In this document: piece by piece, positions 34,680-42,381 of the stretch | Layout of the letters: every line of letters starts with the position of its first letter | Position numbering within the stretch: position 1 is the first letter of the stretch | DNA from: Actinoplanes sp. TFC3 | Lineage (GTDB): Bacteria; Actinomycetota; Actinomycetes; Mycobacteriales; Micromonosporaceae | Length of the DNA: 64,000 nt | Direction: 5' to 3' | NCBI RefSeq assembly: GCF_001553785.1 | Contig: NZ_LOJP01000001.1 | Location: 3,682,273-3,746,272, forward strand | Position numbers and translations under genes: made by a program | The notes under the pieces: generated by a model | What the model was told of the DNA's origin: nothing | What the model saw: the letters and a program-made list of their open reading frames with translations, nothing else | Databases searched by the model: none

Positions 34680-35543
34680 TCAGCCGGCGATCGCGTTCAG
34701 CTCGGCCAGCGCCTCGGCGGGCAGCTTCAGCGCGGCCCCGGCGATGTTCTCCCGCAGATGCTCGACGGACGAGGTGCCGGGGATCAGCAAAATGTTGGGT
34801 GAGCGCTGCAGCAGCCAGGCCAGCGCGACGGACATCGGCGTCGTCTCCAGCCGCTTGGCCACCGAGTGCAGGGTGTCCGACTGCACCGGGGAGAAGCCGC
34901 CGAGCGGGAAGTACGGCACGTACGCGATGCCCTGCTCGGCCGTGCTGCCGACCAAGTCGTCGTCGCGCCGGTTGGCGATGTTGTAGAAGTTCTGCACGCA
35001 CACCACCGGTGCGATCCGCTGGGCCTCGGCGAGCTGGCCGGCGTTCACCGTGCTAAGGCCCAAGTGCCGGATCAGCCCGCGCTCGCGCAGCTCGGCGAGC
35101 GCCCCGAACTGTTCGGCGATCGAGCCCGGCTCGGGCGCGTCGAAGCCGCCGACGCGCAAATTGACCACGTCGAGGGTGTCGAGGCCCAGGCGTTGCAGGT
35201 TGTCGTGCACCTGCTGCACCAGCTCGGCCGGGGTGCGCGCGTGCGGCCAGCCACCCTGTTCGTCGCGGCGGGCACCGACCTTGGTGACGATGTGCAACCC
35301 GGCCGGGTACGGCGCGAGCGCCTCGCGGATGATCTCGTTGGTGACGTGCGGGCCGTAGAAGTCGGCGGTATCGATGTGGGTTATCCCCAGCTCGACCGCG
35401 GCACGTAACACGGCCACGGCAGCCGCGCGGTCGCGCGGCGGGCCGAACACGCCCGGGCCGGCCAGCTGCATGGCGCCGTAGCCGAAGCGGGTGACCGTGA
35501 GGCCGGCGAGCCGGTACGTCCCGCCCGGAAGGTTCTCTGTCAT
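34680..35543 (-). CDS. Aldo/keto reductase
   Basis: A 287-residue NADPH-dependent oxidoreductase with the aldo/keto reductase barrel. The catalytic Asp and Tyr lie in GITHIDTADFYGP, and the Lys in HIVTKVGAR. The C-terminal NADP-binding part reads WLLQRSPNILLIPGTSSVEHLRENIAG. ATG 35543 begins the conserved domain; the in-frame GTG at 35624 adds a non-conserved tail. It is divergent from an XRE regulator 104 bases away, a likely controller. Confidence 0.87.
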   Translation of the reverse strand: MTENLPGGTYRLAGLTVTRFGYGAMQLAGPGVFGPPRDRAAAVAVLRAAVELGITHIDTADFYGPHVTNEIIREALAPYPAGLHIVTKVGARRDEQGGWPHARTPAELVQQVHDNLQRLGLDTLDVVNLRVGGFDAPEPGSIAEQFGALAELRERGLIRHLGLSTVNAGQLAEAQRIAPVVCVQNFYNIANRRDDDLVGSTAEQGIAYVPYFPLGGFSPVQSDTLHSVAKRLETTPMSVALAWLLQRSPNILLIPGTSSVEHLRENIAGAALKLPAEALAELNAIAG

Positions 35544-35634
35544 GACCACCACGATGCCGCCGGACCCGGCAGGCGGCCAGGGCCCTGCCCACCCTGGGTG
35601 TGACAGGACCAGGATGCGCGGCACCCGGTTCTCC

Positions 35635-35640
35635 TAAGAT
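35635..35640 (+). promoter_or_regulatory. Leaderless -10 box (TAAGAT) for XRE regulator
   Basis: TAAGAT is followed after six bases by GTG 35647 and there is no ribosome site, so the transcript probably starts at the start codon. Confidence 0.45.
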
Positions 35641-35646
35641 TGCCGG

Positions 35647-36462
35647 GTGACCAGGCCGAACCCGCTCGGGGAATACCTGCGCGCCCGGCGCGCGCTGGTC
35701 GACCCGTCGGATGCGGGCCTGCCGGTACGTGGTGTACGCCGCACCCCGGGGCTGCGCCGCGAGGAGGTCGCCACCCTCGCCGGGATCAGCGCCGACTACT
35801 ACCTGCGCCTCGAACAGGGCCGCGACCGCAACCCGTCCCCGCAGGTCCTCGAGGCCCTCGCCCGGGTGTTCCGGCTCGACGCGGTGGCCACCCAGTACCT
35901 GCTCAGCCTCTCCGCCGCGCAGCCCTCGACGCCGCGTCGGCCCCGGCGCGAGGTGGTGCCGGCCGGCATCCGCCAGCTACTCGACACGATCAACCTGCCG
36001 GCGTTCGTGGAGAGCCGCCGCTTCGACGTGCTCGCCGCCAACCGGCTGGCCATCGCGGTGTCGCCGAACAACAAACCCGGCAGCAACCGGCTGCGCGCGA
36101 TCTTCCTCGACCCCGACGAGCAGGACCTGTTCGTCGACTGGGAGCAGGCGGTCGGCGGCATGGTAGCCGGGTTCCGCGCCGCGCTGGGCAACGATGCGGC
36201 CGACCCGCGCACGGTCCAGCTCGTCGGCGAGCTGTCGCTGGCCAGCGAGCTGTTCCGGAGGCTGTGGGCGCGCCACGACGTGACCGCGCTGGCCGGGGGC
36301 AGGTTCCGGTTGCGCCACCCGCTGGTCGGCGAGCTCGACCTGCGGCGCGAAAAGCTGCCCCTGAGCGCCAGCGGCGGCCAGATCCTGGCGATCTATCACG
36401 CCGAGCCGGGCTCGGAGTCGGCCCGCTCGCTGGAGCTGCTGGCCTCGCTGGCCGCCGTCTGA
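35647..36462 (+). CDS. XRE-family transcriptional regulator with MmyB-like ligand domain
   Basis: A 271-residue regulator. The N-terminal helix-turn-helix (residues about 5-75) has the family signature RTPGLRREEVATLAGISADYYLRLEQGRD followed by PSPQVLEALARVFRLD. The rest (about 100-265) is a MmyB-like PAS-related ligand-binding domain with PAFVESRRFDVLAANRLA and LRHPLVGELDL. It probably controls the divergent aldo/keto reductase. The same gene family appears again at 44997 next to another oxidoreductase. Confidence 0.87.
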   Translation: MTRPNPLGEYLRARRALVDPSDAGLPVRGVRRTPGLRREEVATLAGISADYYLRLEQGRDRNPSPQVLEALARVFRLDAVATQYLLSLSAAQPSTPRRPRREVVPAGIRQLLDTINLPAFVESRRFDVLAANRLAIAVSPNNKPGSNRLRAIFLDPDEQDLFVDWEQAVGGMVAGFRAALGNDAADPRTVQLVGELSLASELFRRLWARHDVTALAGGRFRLRHPLVGELDLRREKLPLSASGGQILAIYHAEPGSESARSLELLASLAAV

Positions 36463-36481
36463 GCCGGGCGGGGCGGCGGGC

Positions 36482-36607
36482 AGCGTCGAGACGGCCGTGC
36501 GGGTGCTCGACCGGCTCGCCGTCGAGGCCGGGCAGACCGTGCCGGCGCAGGGCGCGGCGGGTGGCACGGGCGCGGTCGCGGTGCAGGCCGCGGCCGCACG
36601 CCCGTGG
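36482..36607 (+). pseudogene. Fragment of MDR-type quinone oxidoreductase
   Basis: In the frame beginning 36482 the DNA reads SVETAVRVLDRLAVEAGQTV, then PAQGAAGGTGAVAVQAAAAR, which is the Rossmann entry of zinc-type NADPH:quinone reductases (normally VLVxGAAGGVGxxAVQLA). No start codon, no N- or C-terminal parts, and the frame runs into unrelated sequence. I read it as a remnant. It lies in the 498-base gap 36463-36960. Confidence 0.55.
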
Positions 36608-36786
36608 CAGAATCGTCCTGGTGCACTAGCGTTGCACAATGGACACCGCTGGCCGGCACCCGGTTGCGGGTGACCCATTCCGGGTTCTACGACGAGGCCA
36701 TGGCCCGCGGCCACGAGCAGGCGTGGCAGCAGCACGTCCTCCCCCATCTCGACGAGGTTCTGCCTGCCCAGCCGCCCGCGGTGTGA
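36604..36786 (+). pseudogene. C-terminal fragment of SRPBCC/AHSA1-like protein
   Basis: Sixty codons whose latter part, GTRLRVTHSGFYDEAMARGH then EQAWQQHVLPHLDEVL, looks like the last strand and long C-terminal helix of an AHSA1/SRPBCC protein. The first two thirds of the family domain are absent. It immediately follows the quinone-oxidoreductase fragment, so both are probably debris. The remaining gap to 36947 shows no recognisable gene. Confidence 0.45.
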
Positions 36787-36947
36787 TGACGTCAGCACCA
36801 GGTGCACCCGGTGAGCCGCTCTCGCCGGCGGCCTCCTGCTGACCGTCCCGCAGCCTGTCTGCGTAGCCTTGGCCTTCATCGGCGTCGTCTGCCTCATCAG
36901 TTAACCCGTTCGGGGCCGCCCAGTGAGCCGATCTTGATAGCCGCGGC

Positions 36948-36953
36948 TATCCT
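36948..36953 (+). promoter_or_regulatory. Leaderless -10 box (TATCCT) for STAS gene
   Basis: TATCCT is followed after seven bases by ATG 36961; no ribosome site is present. Confidence 0.4.
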
Positions 36954-36960
36954 CGGGCAG

Positions 36961-37296
36961 ATGTCAGGGAACACGTTGGTCGATTACGAGGCGGTCACCA
37001 CCGACGGGCTGCTGGTCGCATCGCTCGCGGGCGAGCTCGACCTGGACAGCGCCGACGAGGTGCGCGACAGCCTCGCCGCCGCGGCCGAGGGCACCGGCTG
37101 CCGCTACCTGCACGTCGACGTCAGCCAGCTCGGCTTCATCGACTCGTACGCCCTGGGCGCGCTGGTCAGCGCACGCAACAGCGCCGCCGCCCTCGGTGTC
37201 ACGCTGACGCTGGTCAACCCGTCGGGCCCGGTTCGCAAGGCCATCAACGTGACAGGCCTAGCCGACGTTTTCGGCCTACCGGCCGGCAGCGAGTAG
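36961..37296 (+). CDS. STAS-domain anti-sigma factor antagonist
   Basis: A 111-residue single STAS domain: GLLVASLAGELDLDSADEVRDSL, then HVDVSQLGFIDSYALGALVSARN, then TLTLVNPSGPVRKAINVTGL. The Ser in FIDSYALGAL is at the usual phosphorylation site of SpoIIAA/RsbV proteins. It would bind an anti-sigma factor in its unphosphorylated state; no partner kinase is adjacent. ATG 36961 fits the domain start and the leaderless promoter. Confidence 0.85.
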   Translation: MSGNTLVDYEAVTTDGLLVASLAGELDLDSADEVRDSLAAAAEGTGCRYLHVDVSQLGFIDSYALGALVSARNSAAALGVTLTLVNPSGPVRKAINVTGLADVFGLPAGSE

Positions 37297-37338
37297 CGCG
37301 TTCTGCTCGATGGCGTCCACGATCACCGGCCACAGTTC

Positions 37339-38154
37339 CTACGGCAGATCGTGGCCCATGCCGGCGATGGTCAGCAGCTTCGCTCCCGGGATCGCCGCCG
37401 CCGTGGCCCGCCCGCCGTCGACCCCGATCAGCGGATCGTCCTCGCCGTGGATCACCAGCGCCGGCACGGTGATCCCGCCCAGCTCGGTCGTGCGGTCCGG
37501 GGACGCCAGGATCGCCGCGTACTGCCGCATTGTGCCCTGCGGGCGGTAGGAACGGTCGTACTTGGCCGCGGCCCGGCGCAGCAGCTCCTGCTCGGCGGCC
37601 GGGAAGCCCGGTGAGCCGATCACCCGGGAGACAGCGACCGCGCCGGCGATGGCCCGCTCGCGGTCCGTGGCGGCCGGGCGGCCCAGCATCGCCGCGGCCT
37701 GCGGGGTCGCTCGGCCCACGGTGCGGTCGCCGGTCATGGACATGATCGAGCACAGGCTCGCCACGCGCTGCGGGTGATCGATGGTCAGTTGCTGCGCGAT
37801 CATGCCGCCCAGCGAGGCCCCCACCACGTGCACCCGGTCCACCCCGAGGGCGTCGAGCAGGCCGGCCGTGTCCGCCGCGAAATCGCCCATCACATAGGGC
37901 GCGGAGCTTCGGTCACCGCGCAGCAAGGCGGGGATATCGGGTACGCCCCAATCATCGAGGGCCGTGGAAAGTCCCGAATCCCGGTTGTCGAAGCGGATCA
38001 CCTGGAAGCCGCGCTCGGCGAGCAGCTCCACGAAGGGCAGGGGCCAGTCGACCAGCTGCGCTCCCAGCCCCATGATCAGGAGCAGGGGCCGGCCGGACGG
38101 GTCGCCCGTGGTCTCGTACGCCATCTCGATGCCGTTGGTTCTCGCAGTGGGCAC
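37339..38154 (-). CDS. Alpha/beta hydrolase, truncated by an early amber stop
   Basis: About 271 residues of an alpha/beta hydrolase with nucleophile Ser in VVGASLGGMIAQQL, an Asp in VIHGEDDPLI and His in IAGMGHDLP. The protein stops at TAG right after GHDLP. Past the stop the same frame continues ELWPVIVDAIEQNALLAAGR to a second TAG near 37279, which is the normal C-terminal helix of this family. The stop thus removes about 20 residues but leaves the catalytic His. GTG 38154 (PTARTNGIEMAYETTGD) is my preferred start; upstream frame to 38187 is not conserved. Confidence 0.75.
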   Translation of the reverse strand: MPTARTNGIEMAYETTGDPSGRPLLLIMGLGAQLVDWPLPFVELLAERGFQVIRFDNRDSGLSTALDDWGVPDIPALLRGDRSSAPYVMGDFAADTAGLLDALGVDRVHVVGASLGGMIAQQLTIDHPQRVASLCSIMSMTGDRTVGRATPQAAAMLGRPAATDRERAIAGAVAVSRVIGSPGFPAAEQELLRRAAAKYDRSYRPQGTMRQYAAILASPDRTTELGGITVPALVIHGEDDPLIGVDGGRATAAAIPGAKLLTIAGMGHDLP

Positions 38155-38241
38155 GCAGGAAGTCTGCCAGATCTTGACCGGCGGCATCGACAGGAGTTGG
38201 GTGTGGAATACAGCTTTTCATTCACCCAGGGAGACATCTGA

Positions 38242-40212
38242 ATGTTGATCCCCTCAACCCTGAGGTACCGGATCACGGCCGTCGTCGCCGTGGGCGCGGC
38301 CGCCGCTTCGGTCCTCGGCGCGTCACCGGCTCAGGCGGCGCGACCCGGGCGGCACACGCTGAGCGGCACCAAGCCGCAGTGGCTGGCGCGGGCCAAGGAT
38401 GCCGGCGCCCCGGCGTCGGCCGGCACCATCCAGTTCGGCCTGCTGCTCGCCATGCGCGACAAGGCCGGAGCAGAGTCGAAGCTCGCCGCCCTGAGCGACC
38501 CGGCCAGCGCGAGCTACGGCAAGTACCTGAGCAGCAGCCAGTTCACCGCCAGCTACGCCCCGGCCGCGGCCGACGTGAAGTCGGTGACCTCCTGGCTCGC
38601 CGGTCAGGGCCTGACGGTGCGCGACACCCTCGCCGGCGGCCTGTACGTCGAGGCGTCCGGCACCACCGCCCAGATCAACAAGACGTTCGGCACCACCGTG
38701 CGCGACTACACCTACGAGGGCAAGACGGTCCACGCGAACAGCACCGACCTGTCGCTGCCCGAGAACGCGCCCGCCGTGGTGACCGGGCTGGTGCACGGCG
38801 TGGTCGGCATCGACCAGGGCGCGCTGCTCAAGGAGCCCGGCGAAACACTGCCCCCGCCCGGGGACGGCTTCCGGGCGGGCACGCCGTGCTCGTCGTACTA
38901 CGGTGAGAAGATCGCCACCACCCTGCCCGAGGCCCCGGACGGCAAGAGGGCGCCGTACGTGGTCTGCGGTTACACGCCCAAGCAGTACCAGAAGGCGTAC
39001 GGCGCCACCGGCCAGATCAAGAAGGGTCTGGACGGCAGGGGCGTCACCGTGGCGGTGACCGATGCCTACGCGTCGCCGACGATCGTGCAGGACCTGCAGA
39101 AGTACAACAAGAGGTACGGTCTGCCGGCCTTCAAGCGCGGTCAGTTCTCCCAGATCACCCCGCCTGCCGACGGCTACGGCTACACCGAGGACTGCGACGC
39201 CACCGGCTGGTACGGCGAGGAGACCCTGGACATCGAGGCCGTGCACAGCATGGCCCCCGGCGCCAAGATCGTGTACGTGGGCGGCAGCGACTGCGTCACC
39301 GGGCTCGACGAGGCATGGGCCGAAACCATCGACAACCACGTCGCCGACATCATCACCAACTCGTGGGGCAACAGCACCGACGACATCAACCTGCTCGGCG
39401 AGGAAACGGTCGAGTTCTACAGCCTGTTCTCGCTGGAGGCGGCGCTGACCGGCATCACCGTCGACTTCTCCAGCGGCGACGCCGGCGACGAGACCGCCGG
39501 TGGCACCAACCTGCCGGCCAAGACCGTGGACTTCCCGTCCGACCTGCCATTCGTCACGGCGGTCGGCGGCACGAGCGTCGGCATCGACAAGCGCGGCGAG
39601 CGGGCCTGGGAGCACGGCTGGCAGAACGCGTACCAGAACCTGACCGATGGCGCGTGGGGCCCGTCGGCGTACAGCTCCGGCGGTGGCGGCGGCACCAGCG
39701 TGCTGTTCGCGCAGCCGTTCTATCAGAGGGGAAAGGTGCCGGCGTCGATTTCCAAGTACTTCGGCTCAACCCCGGCGCGCACCACCCCCGACATCGCCAT
39801 GCCGGGCGACCCCAACACCGGCTTCCGGGTCGGGCAGACCCAGAAGTTCCCGGACGGCACCTACTACGACGAGTACCGCATCGGTGGCACCAGCTTGGCG
39901 TCCCCGCTGCTGGCCGGCATCCAGGCGATCGCGAACCAGAAGGCCCACCACGCTTTGGGCTTCGTGAACCCGCTGTACTACGCCGAACTCGGCACACCGG
40001 CCCTCAACGACATCAAGGCCCCGAAGAAGCAGGTGTACGAAGCCCGCGCCAACTTCGTGAACTCGGTCGACGCTACCGAGGGCCGCACGTACCTGCTCCG
40101 CCAGGTCGACGTGCAGACCAGCACCATCCACAGCACCCCGGGCTACGACGCCGAAACTGGCGTGGGCGTACCGGGTGAGAAGTTCTTCGCGGCCGTTCCC
40201 GGTCGCTGGTAA
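38242..40212 (+). CDS. Secreted sedolisin (S53) serine-carboxyl protease with propeptide
   Basis: A 656-residue pro-kumamolisin-type protease. It has a signal peptide (ITAVVAVGAAAASVLGASPAQA), an activation propeptide (about 35-200), then the catalytic domain. The sedolisin residues are all visible: Glu326 and Asp330 in GEETLDIEAVH, Asp413 in SSGDAG, Ser551 in GGTSLASPLLAG. It should be an acid-active secreted endopeptidase. A GGGAGA site seven bases before ATG 38242 sets the start. A hairpin at 40250-40267 may terminate it. Confidence 0.92.
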   Translation: MLIPSTLRYRITAVVAVGAAAASVLGASPAQAARPGRHTLSGTKPQWLARAKDAGAPASAGTIQFGLLLAMRDKAGAESKLAALSDPASASYGKYLSSSQFTASYAPAAADVKSVTSWLAGQGLTVRDTLAGGLYVEASGTTAQINKTFGTTVRDYTYEGKTVHANSTDLSLPENAPAVVTGLVHGVVGIDQGALLKEPGETLPPPGDGFRAGTPCSSYYGEKIATTLPEAPDGKRAPYVVCGYTPKQYQKAYGATGQIKKGLDGRGVTVAVTDAYASPTIVQDLQKYNKRYGLPAFKRGQFSQITPPADGYGYTEDCDATGWYGEETLDIEAVHSMAPGAKIVYVGGSDCVTGLDEAWAETIDNHVADIITNSWGNSTDDINLLGEETVEFYSLFSLEAALTGITVDFSSGDAGDETAGGTNLPAKTVDFPSDLPFVTAVGGTSVGIDKRGERAWEHGWQNAYQNLTDGAWGPSAYSSGGGGGTSVLFAQPFYQRGKVPASISKYFGSTPARTTPDIAMPGDPNTGFRVGQTQKFPDGTYYDEYRIGGTSLASPLLAGIQAIANQKAHHALGFVNPLYYAELGTPALNDIKAPKKQVYEARANFVNSVDATEGRTYLLRQVDVQTSTIHSTPGYDAETGVGVPGEKFFAAVPGRW

Positions 40213-40249
40213 CGGGCGGTTCCAGGACCGCGGGTACGTCGATGATCCC

Positions 40250-40267
40250 CGGTGGCGCCGGCCACCG
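40250..40267 (+). terminator. Hairpin after sedolisin gene
   Basis: CGGTGGC (40250-40256) pairs with GCCACCG (40261-40267) across a four-base loop, 38 bases after the sedolisin stop and before the converging HD gene. Confidence 0.5.
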
Positions 40268-40317
40268 AGGGTCACGCAGCCGGCCCGCACGCAAGCCCCT
40301 CACTGAAATGTCCAGTC

Positions 40318-40887
40318 TCAGGACGCGATACGAGACCGCCGCAGCGCGGCCTCCATCCGCTCGGCCACCGCCGCCAGGAACGGGCCACGCAAGTGATCGA
40401 CCTGCGCGTTGACCGACTCCGGGCCGTGGCGCAGCAGCATTTCCTCGTGCCGCTCCGTCGCTGTCACCCGGCCGCCGTCCGGGCCGACGGTCTGGTCGGC
40501 ATAGGTCAAGGCGTCGGAGAGCACGTTCTCCTCATAGGGGTACGAAGCCAGCAGCCGTTCCCGCAAACCTCGCGCCGCCGCGACGTACCGCGCCCCTGAA
40601 TGATGCGCCACGCGCGCCGCCACCGACAACGGCCACCCGTGCGCCGTCAAATGATCCGCACCGTCGAGGGGGTGGAAGCCGGTGACCTTGAGCGGCGCGG
40701 CGTACCCGATGTCGTGCAGCCACGCCGCCGCGACCAGCGTGTCGTGGTCCAGGCCCAGCGCATCCGCGAGTTCACCGGCTCGTTCCGCGACGCCTTGCGT
40801 GTGCCGCCACCGGTTGCCCATCGCGCCGAGGTAGTCGGAGGCGAGCTGCTGGGCCGCGGTGAGGAATGCCCGGGTTTGGACGCTCAT
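40318..40887 (-). CDS. HD-domain phosphohydrolase-like protein
   Basis: A 189-residue soluble protein with an HD domain: His in RWRHTQGVAERAGELAD, the HD pair in AAWLHDIGYA, and later HHSGARYVA, matching metal-dependent phosphohydrolases. Substrate unknown. The C-terminal half is helical. No obvious operon partner; the 278-base gap upstream contains a 12-bp palindrome at 41064. Confidence 0.85.
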   Translation of the reverse strand: MSVQTRAFLTAAQQLASDYLGAMGNRWRHTQGVAERAGELADALGLDHDTLVAAAWLHDIGYAAPLKVTGFHPLDGADHLTAHGWPLSVAARVAHHSGARYVAAARGLRERLLASYPYEENVLSDALTYADQTVGPDGGRVTATERHEEMLLRHGPESVNAQVDHLRGPFLAAVAERMEAALRRSRIAS

Positions 40888-41063
40888 CAGCGGATGGTGA
40901 GCCGCTCAGATTAACAACGCGTGAACCCCGGCTGGCGTCCGCTTGAATCAGCGGCAAGCCGGGTGTGCGGCTCCGTTCCTGGCGGTGGCCGAACGGCGTT
41001 GGGTATCGGCCGATTGGCGCGTAACCGGCAGCCGATCTTTCCTTTGCGCGCACCCGTGTGCAT

Positions 41064-41075
41064 CTGCACGTGCAG
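41064..41075. promoter_or_regulatory. 12-bp palindrome in the promoter region of the 79-residue protein
   Basis: CTGCACGTGCAG is perfectly symmetric and is surrounded by further TGCA/TGCAC elements (GTGTGCAT before, TTGCACAG after). It lies about 90 bases before ATG 41166. Possible operator; no regulator assigned. Otherwise the gap 40888-41165 shows no gene. Confidence 0.3.
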
Positions 41076-41165
41076 GAGAGCTTGCACAGCGGTTACCCAG
41101 AGCGAGATGCTGAACGACAAGCGATGCGCCGTACCGCGGCGCAGTCATACACAGCAGGAGTACGA

Positions 41166-41405
41166 ATGGACCGTAATCGTGGCCCGGTGAGCTGTTTCGC
41201 CGAGTCGGACTACCGCTTCGGCGCCGGTCCGCTGTGGATGCGCGTCGAGCGCGTGGACTGGACCAGCCCGGTGCGCTACGACGAGGACAACTGGTACGAA
41301 GTGGATGGAGTCGAGACCACCTCGGACGGCCGCGACATCGGGCGCCGCCAGGCCCTGGTCCGGGCCCGCAGCCTGGGGGCCCTGCGCCGCAACCGGCGCA
41401 CTTGA
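41166..41405 (+). CDS. Small conserved actinobacterial protein (79 residues), function unknown
   Basis: From ATG 41166, preceded by AGGAG at a six-base distance. It is polar and has no membrane segment. The segment FGAGPLWMRVERVDWTSPVRYDEDNWYEVDGVE, with later RDIGRRQALVRARSLGALRR, resembles small proteins often found alone in actinomycete genomes. I do not recognise a biochemical role. The longer open frame upstream to 41058 crosses the palindrome region and is not used. Confidence 0.6.
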   Translation: MDRNRGPVSCFAESDYRFGAGPLWMRVERVDWTSPVRYDEDNWYEVDGVETTSDGRDIGRRQALVRARSLGALRRNRRT

Positions 41406-41411
41406 GGCGGG

Positions 41412-41417
41412 TAGGTT
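41412..41417 (+). promoter_or_regulatory. Leaderless -10 box (TAGGTT) for LLM oxidoreductase
   Basis: TAGGTT is followed after six bases by ATG 41424; the 18-base gap after the previous stop leaves no space for a normal leader. Confidence 0.45.
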
Positions 41418-41423
41418 CGTCCC

Positions 41424-42302
41424 ATGACCAAGTTCGGAGTTTTCGTCCCGCAGGGCTGGCAGACCGACCTAGCCGAGATCGCCGACCCGATCGAGCAGTA
41501 CGAGGCGATGACGGCGGTGGCCAAGCTGGCCGACGCTGGGCCGTGGGACTCGGTGTGGGTGTACGACCACTTCCACACCGTCCCCGAGCCGACAATCAAC
41601 TCAACGTTCGAGTGCTGGACGGTGACCTCCACCCTCGCCCGCGACACCACCCGGGTCAACATCGGCCAGATGGTCGGCTGCAACGGCTACCGCCAGCCCT
41701 CCCTGTACGCCAAAATCGCCTCCACCGTTGACGTGGCCAGTCACGGCCGGCTGTACGCGGGCCTGGGCGCCGGCTGGTACGAGCACGAGTGGAAGGCCTA
41801 CGGCTACGAGTGGCGAGACGTACCGCAGCGCATGAGCGAATTCCGCGAAGCGGTGCAAATCGTGCACAAGATGTGGACCGAGGAACGCCCCGTTTTTCAG
41901 GGAAAGCACTACTCCATCGACGGCCCGATCAACGAGCCCAAGGGCGTCCGCAAGCCCCACCCTTCCTTCTGGCTGGGCGGCGGTGGCGAGAAGGTGACGC
42001 TCAAGCTGGTCGCCCAGTACGCGGACGCCTGCAACGTCGGCGGCAGTGACCCCGAGGTGATCCGCCACAAACTGGCAGTGCTCAAGGGCCACTGCGAAGC
42101 CCTCGACCGCGACTACGACCGCATCATCAAGTCCACGTCCATGAACCTCGACCCGGCCGCGTCATCGGCCGAAAACGCCGGGCGCGTGGAAGCGGCGCTC
42201 GAAGCCGGGGCCGACTACTTCATCCTGTACATCCCGCGGGTGGCTTACGACCATGAGCCCCTGCAGCGCTTCGCCGCCGAGGTCATTCCTCAGTTCAGCT
42301 GA
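41424..42302 (+). CDS. LLM-class F420-dependent oxidoreductase
   Basis: A 292-residue luciferase-like TIM-barrel flavin/F420 enzyme. Markers: SVWVYDHFHTVPEP, NIGQMVGCNGYRQPSLYAKIASTVDVASHGRLYAGLGAGWYEHEW, and PSFWLGGGGEKVTLKLVAQYADACNVGG. The family moves hydride from F420H2 (some use FMN) to various substrates; specificity cannot be read. Single gene with a leaderless promoter and a strong hairpin after it (42322-42347). Confidence 0.87.
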   Translation: MTKFGVFVPQGWQTDLAEIADPIEQYEAMTAVAKLADAGPWDSVWVYDHFHTVPEPTINSTFECWTVTSTLARDTTRVNIGQMVGCNGYRQPSLYAKIASTVDVASHGRLYAGLGAGWYEHEWKAYGYEWRDVPQRMSEFREAVQIVHKMWTEERPVFQGKHYSIDGPINEPKGVRKPHPSFWLGGGGEKVTLKLVAQYADACNVGGSDPEVIRHKLAVLKGHCEALDRDYDRIIKSTSMNLDPAASSAENAGRVEAALEAGADYFILYIPRVAYDHEPLQRFAAEVIPQFS

Positions 42303-42321
42303 GCGTCCCCCGGGTAATGCC

Positions 42322-42347
42322 GCGGCCCGCGTATCAACGCGGGCCGC
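42322..42347. terminator. Bidirectional terminator hairpin between converging genes
   Basis: GCGGCCCGCG (42322-42331) and CGCGGGCCGC (42338-42347) form a perfect 10-bp stem with loop TATCAA. It lies between the stop of the LLM gene (42302) and the stop of the converging acyltransferase gene (42382). Confidence 0.7.
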
Positions 42348-42381
42348 TCTGCCGCGCGGGCCGCGGCGGCCGGTCAGGCCG

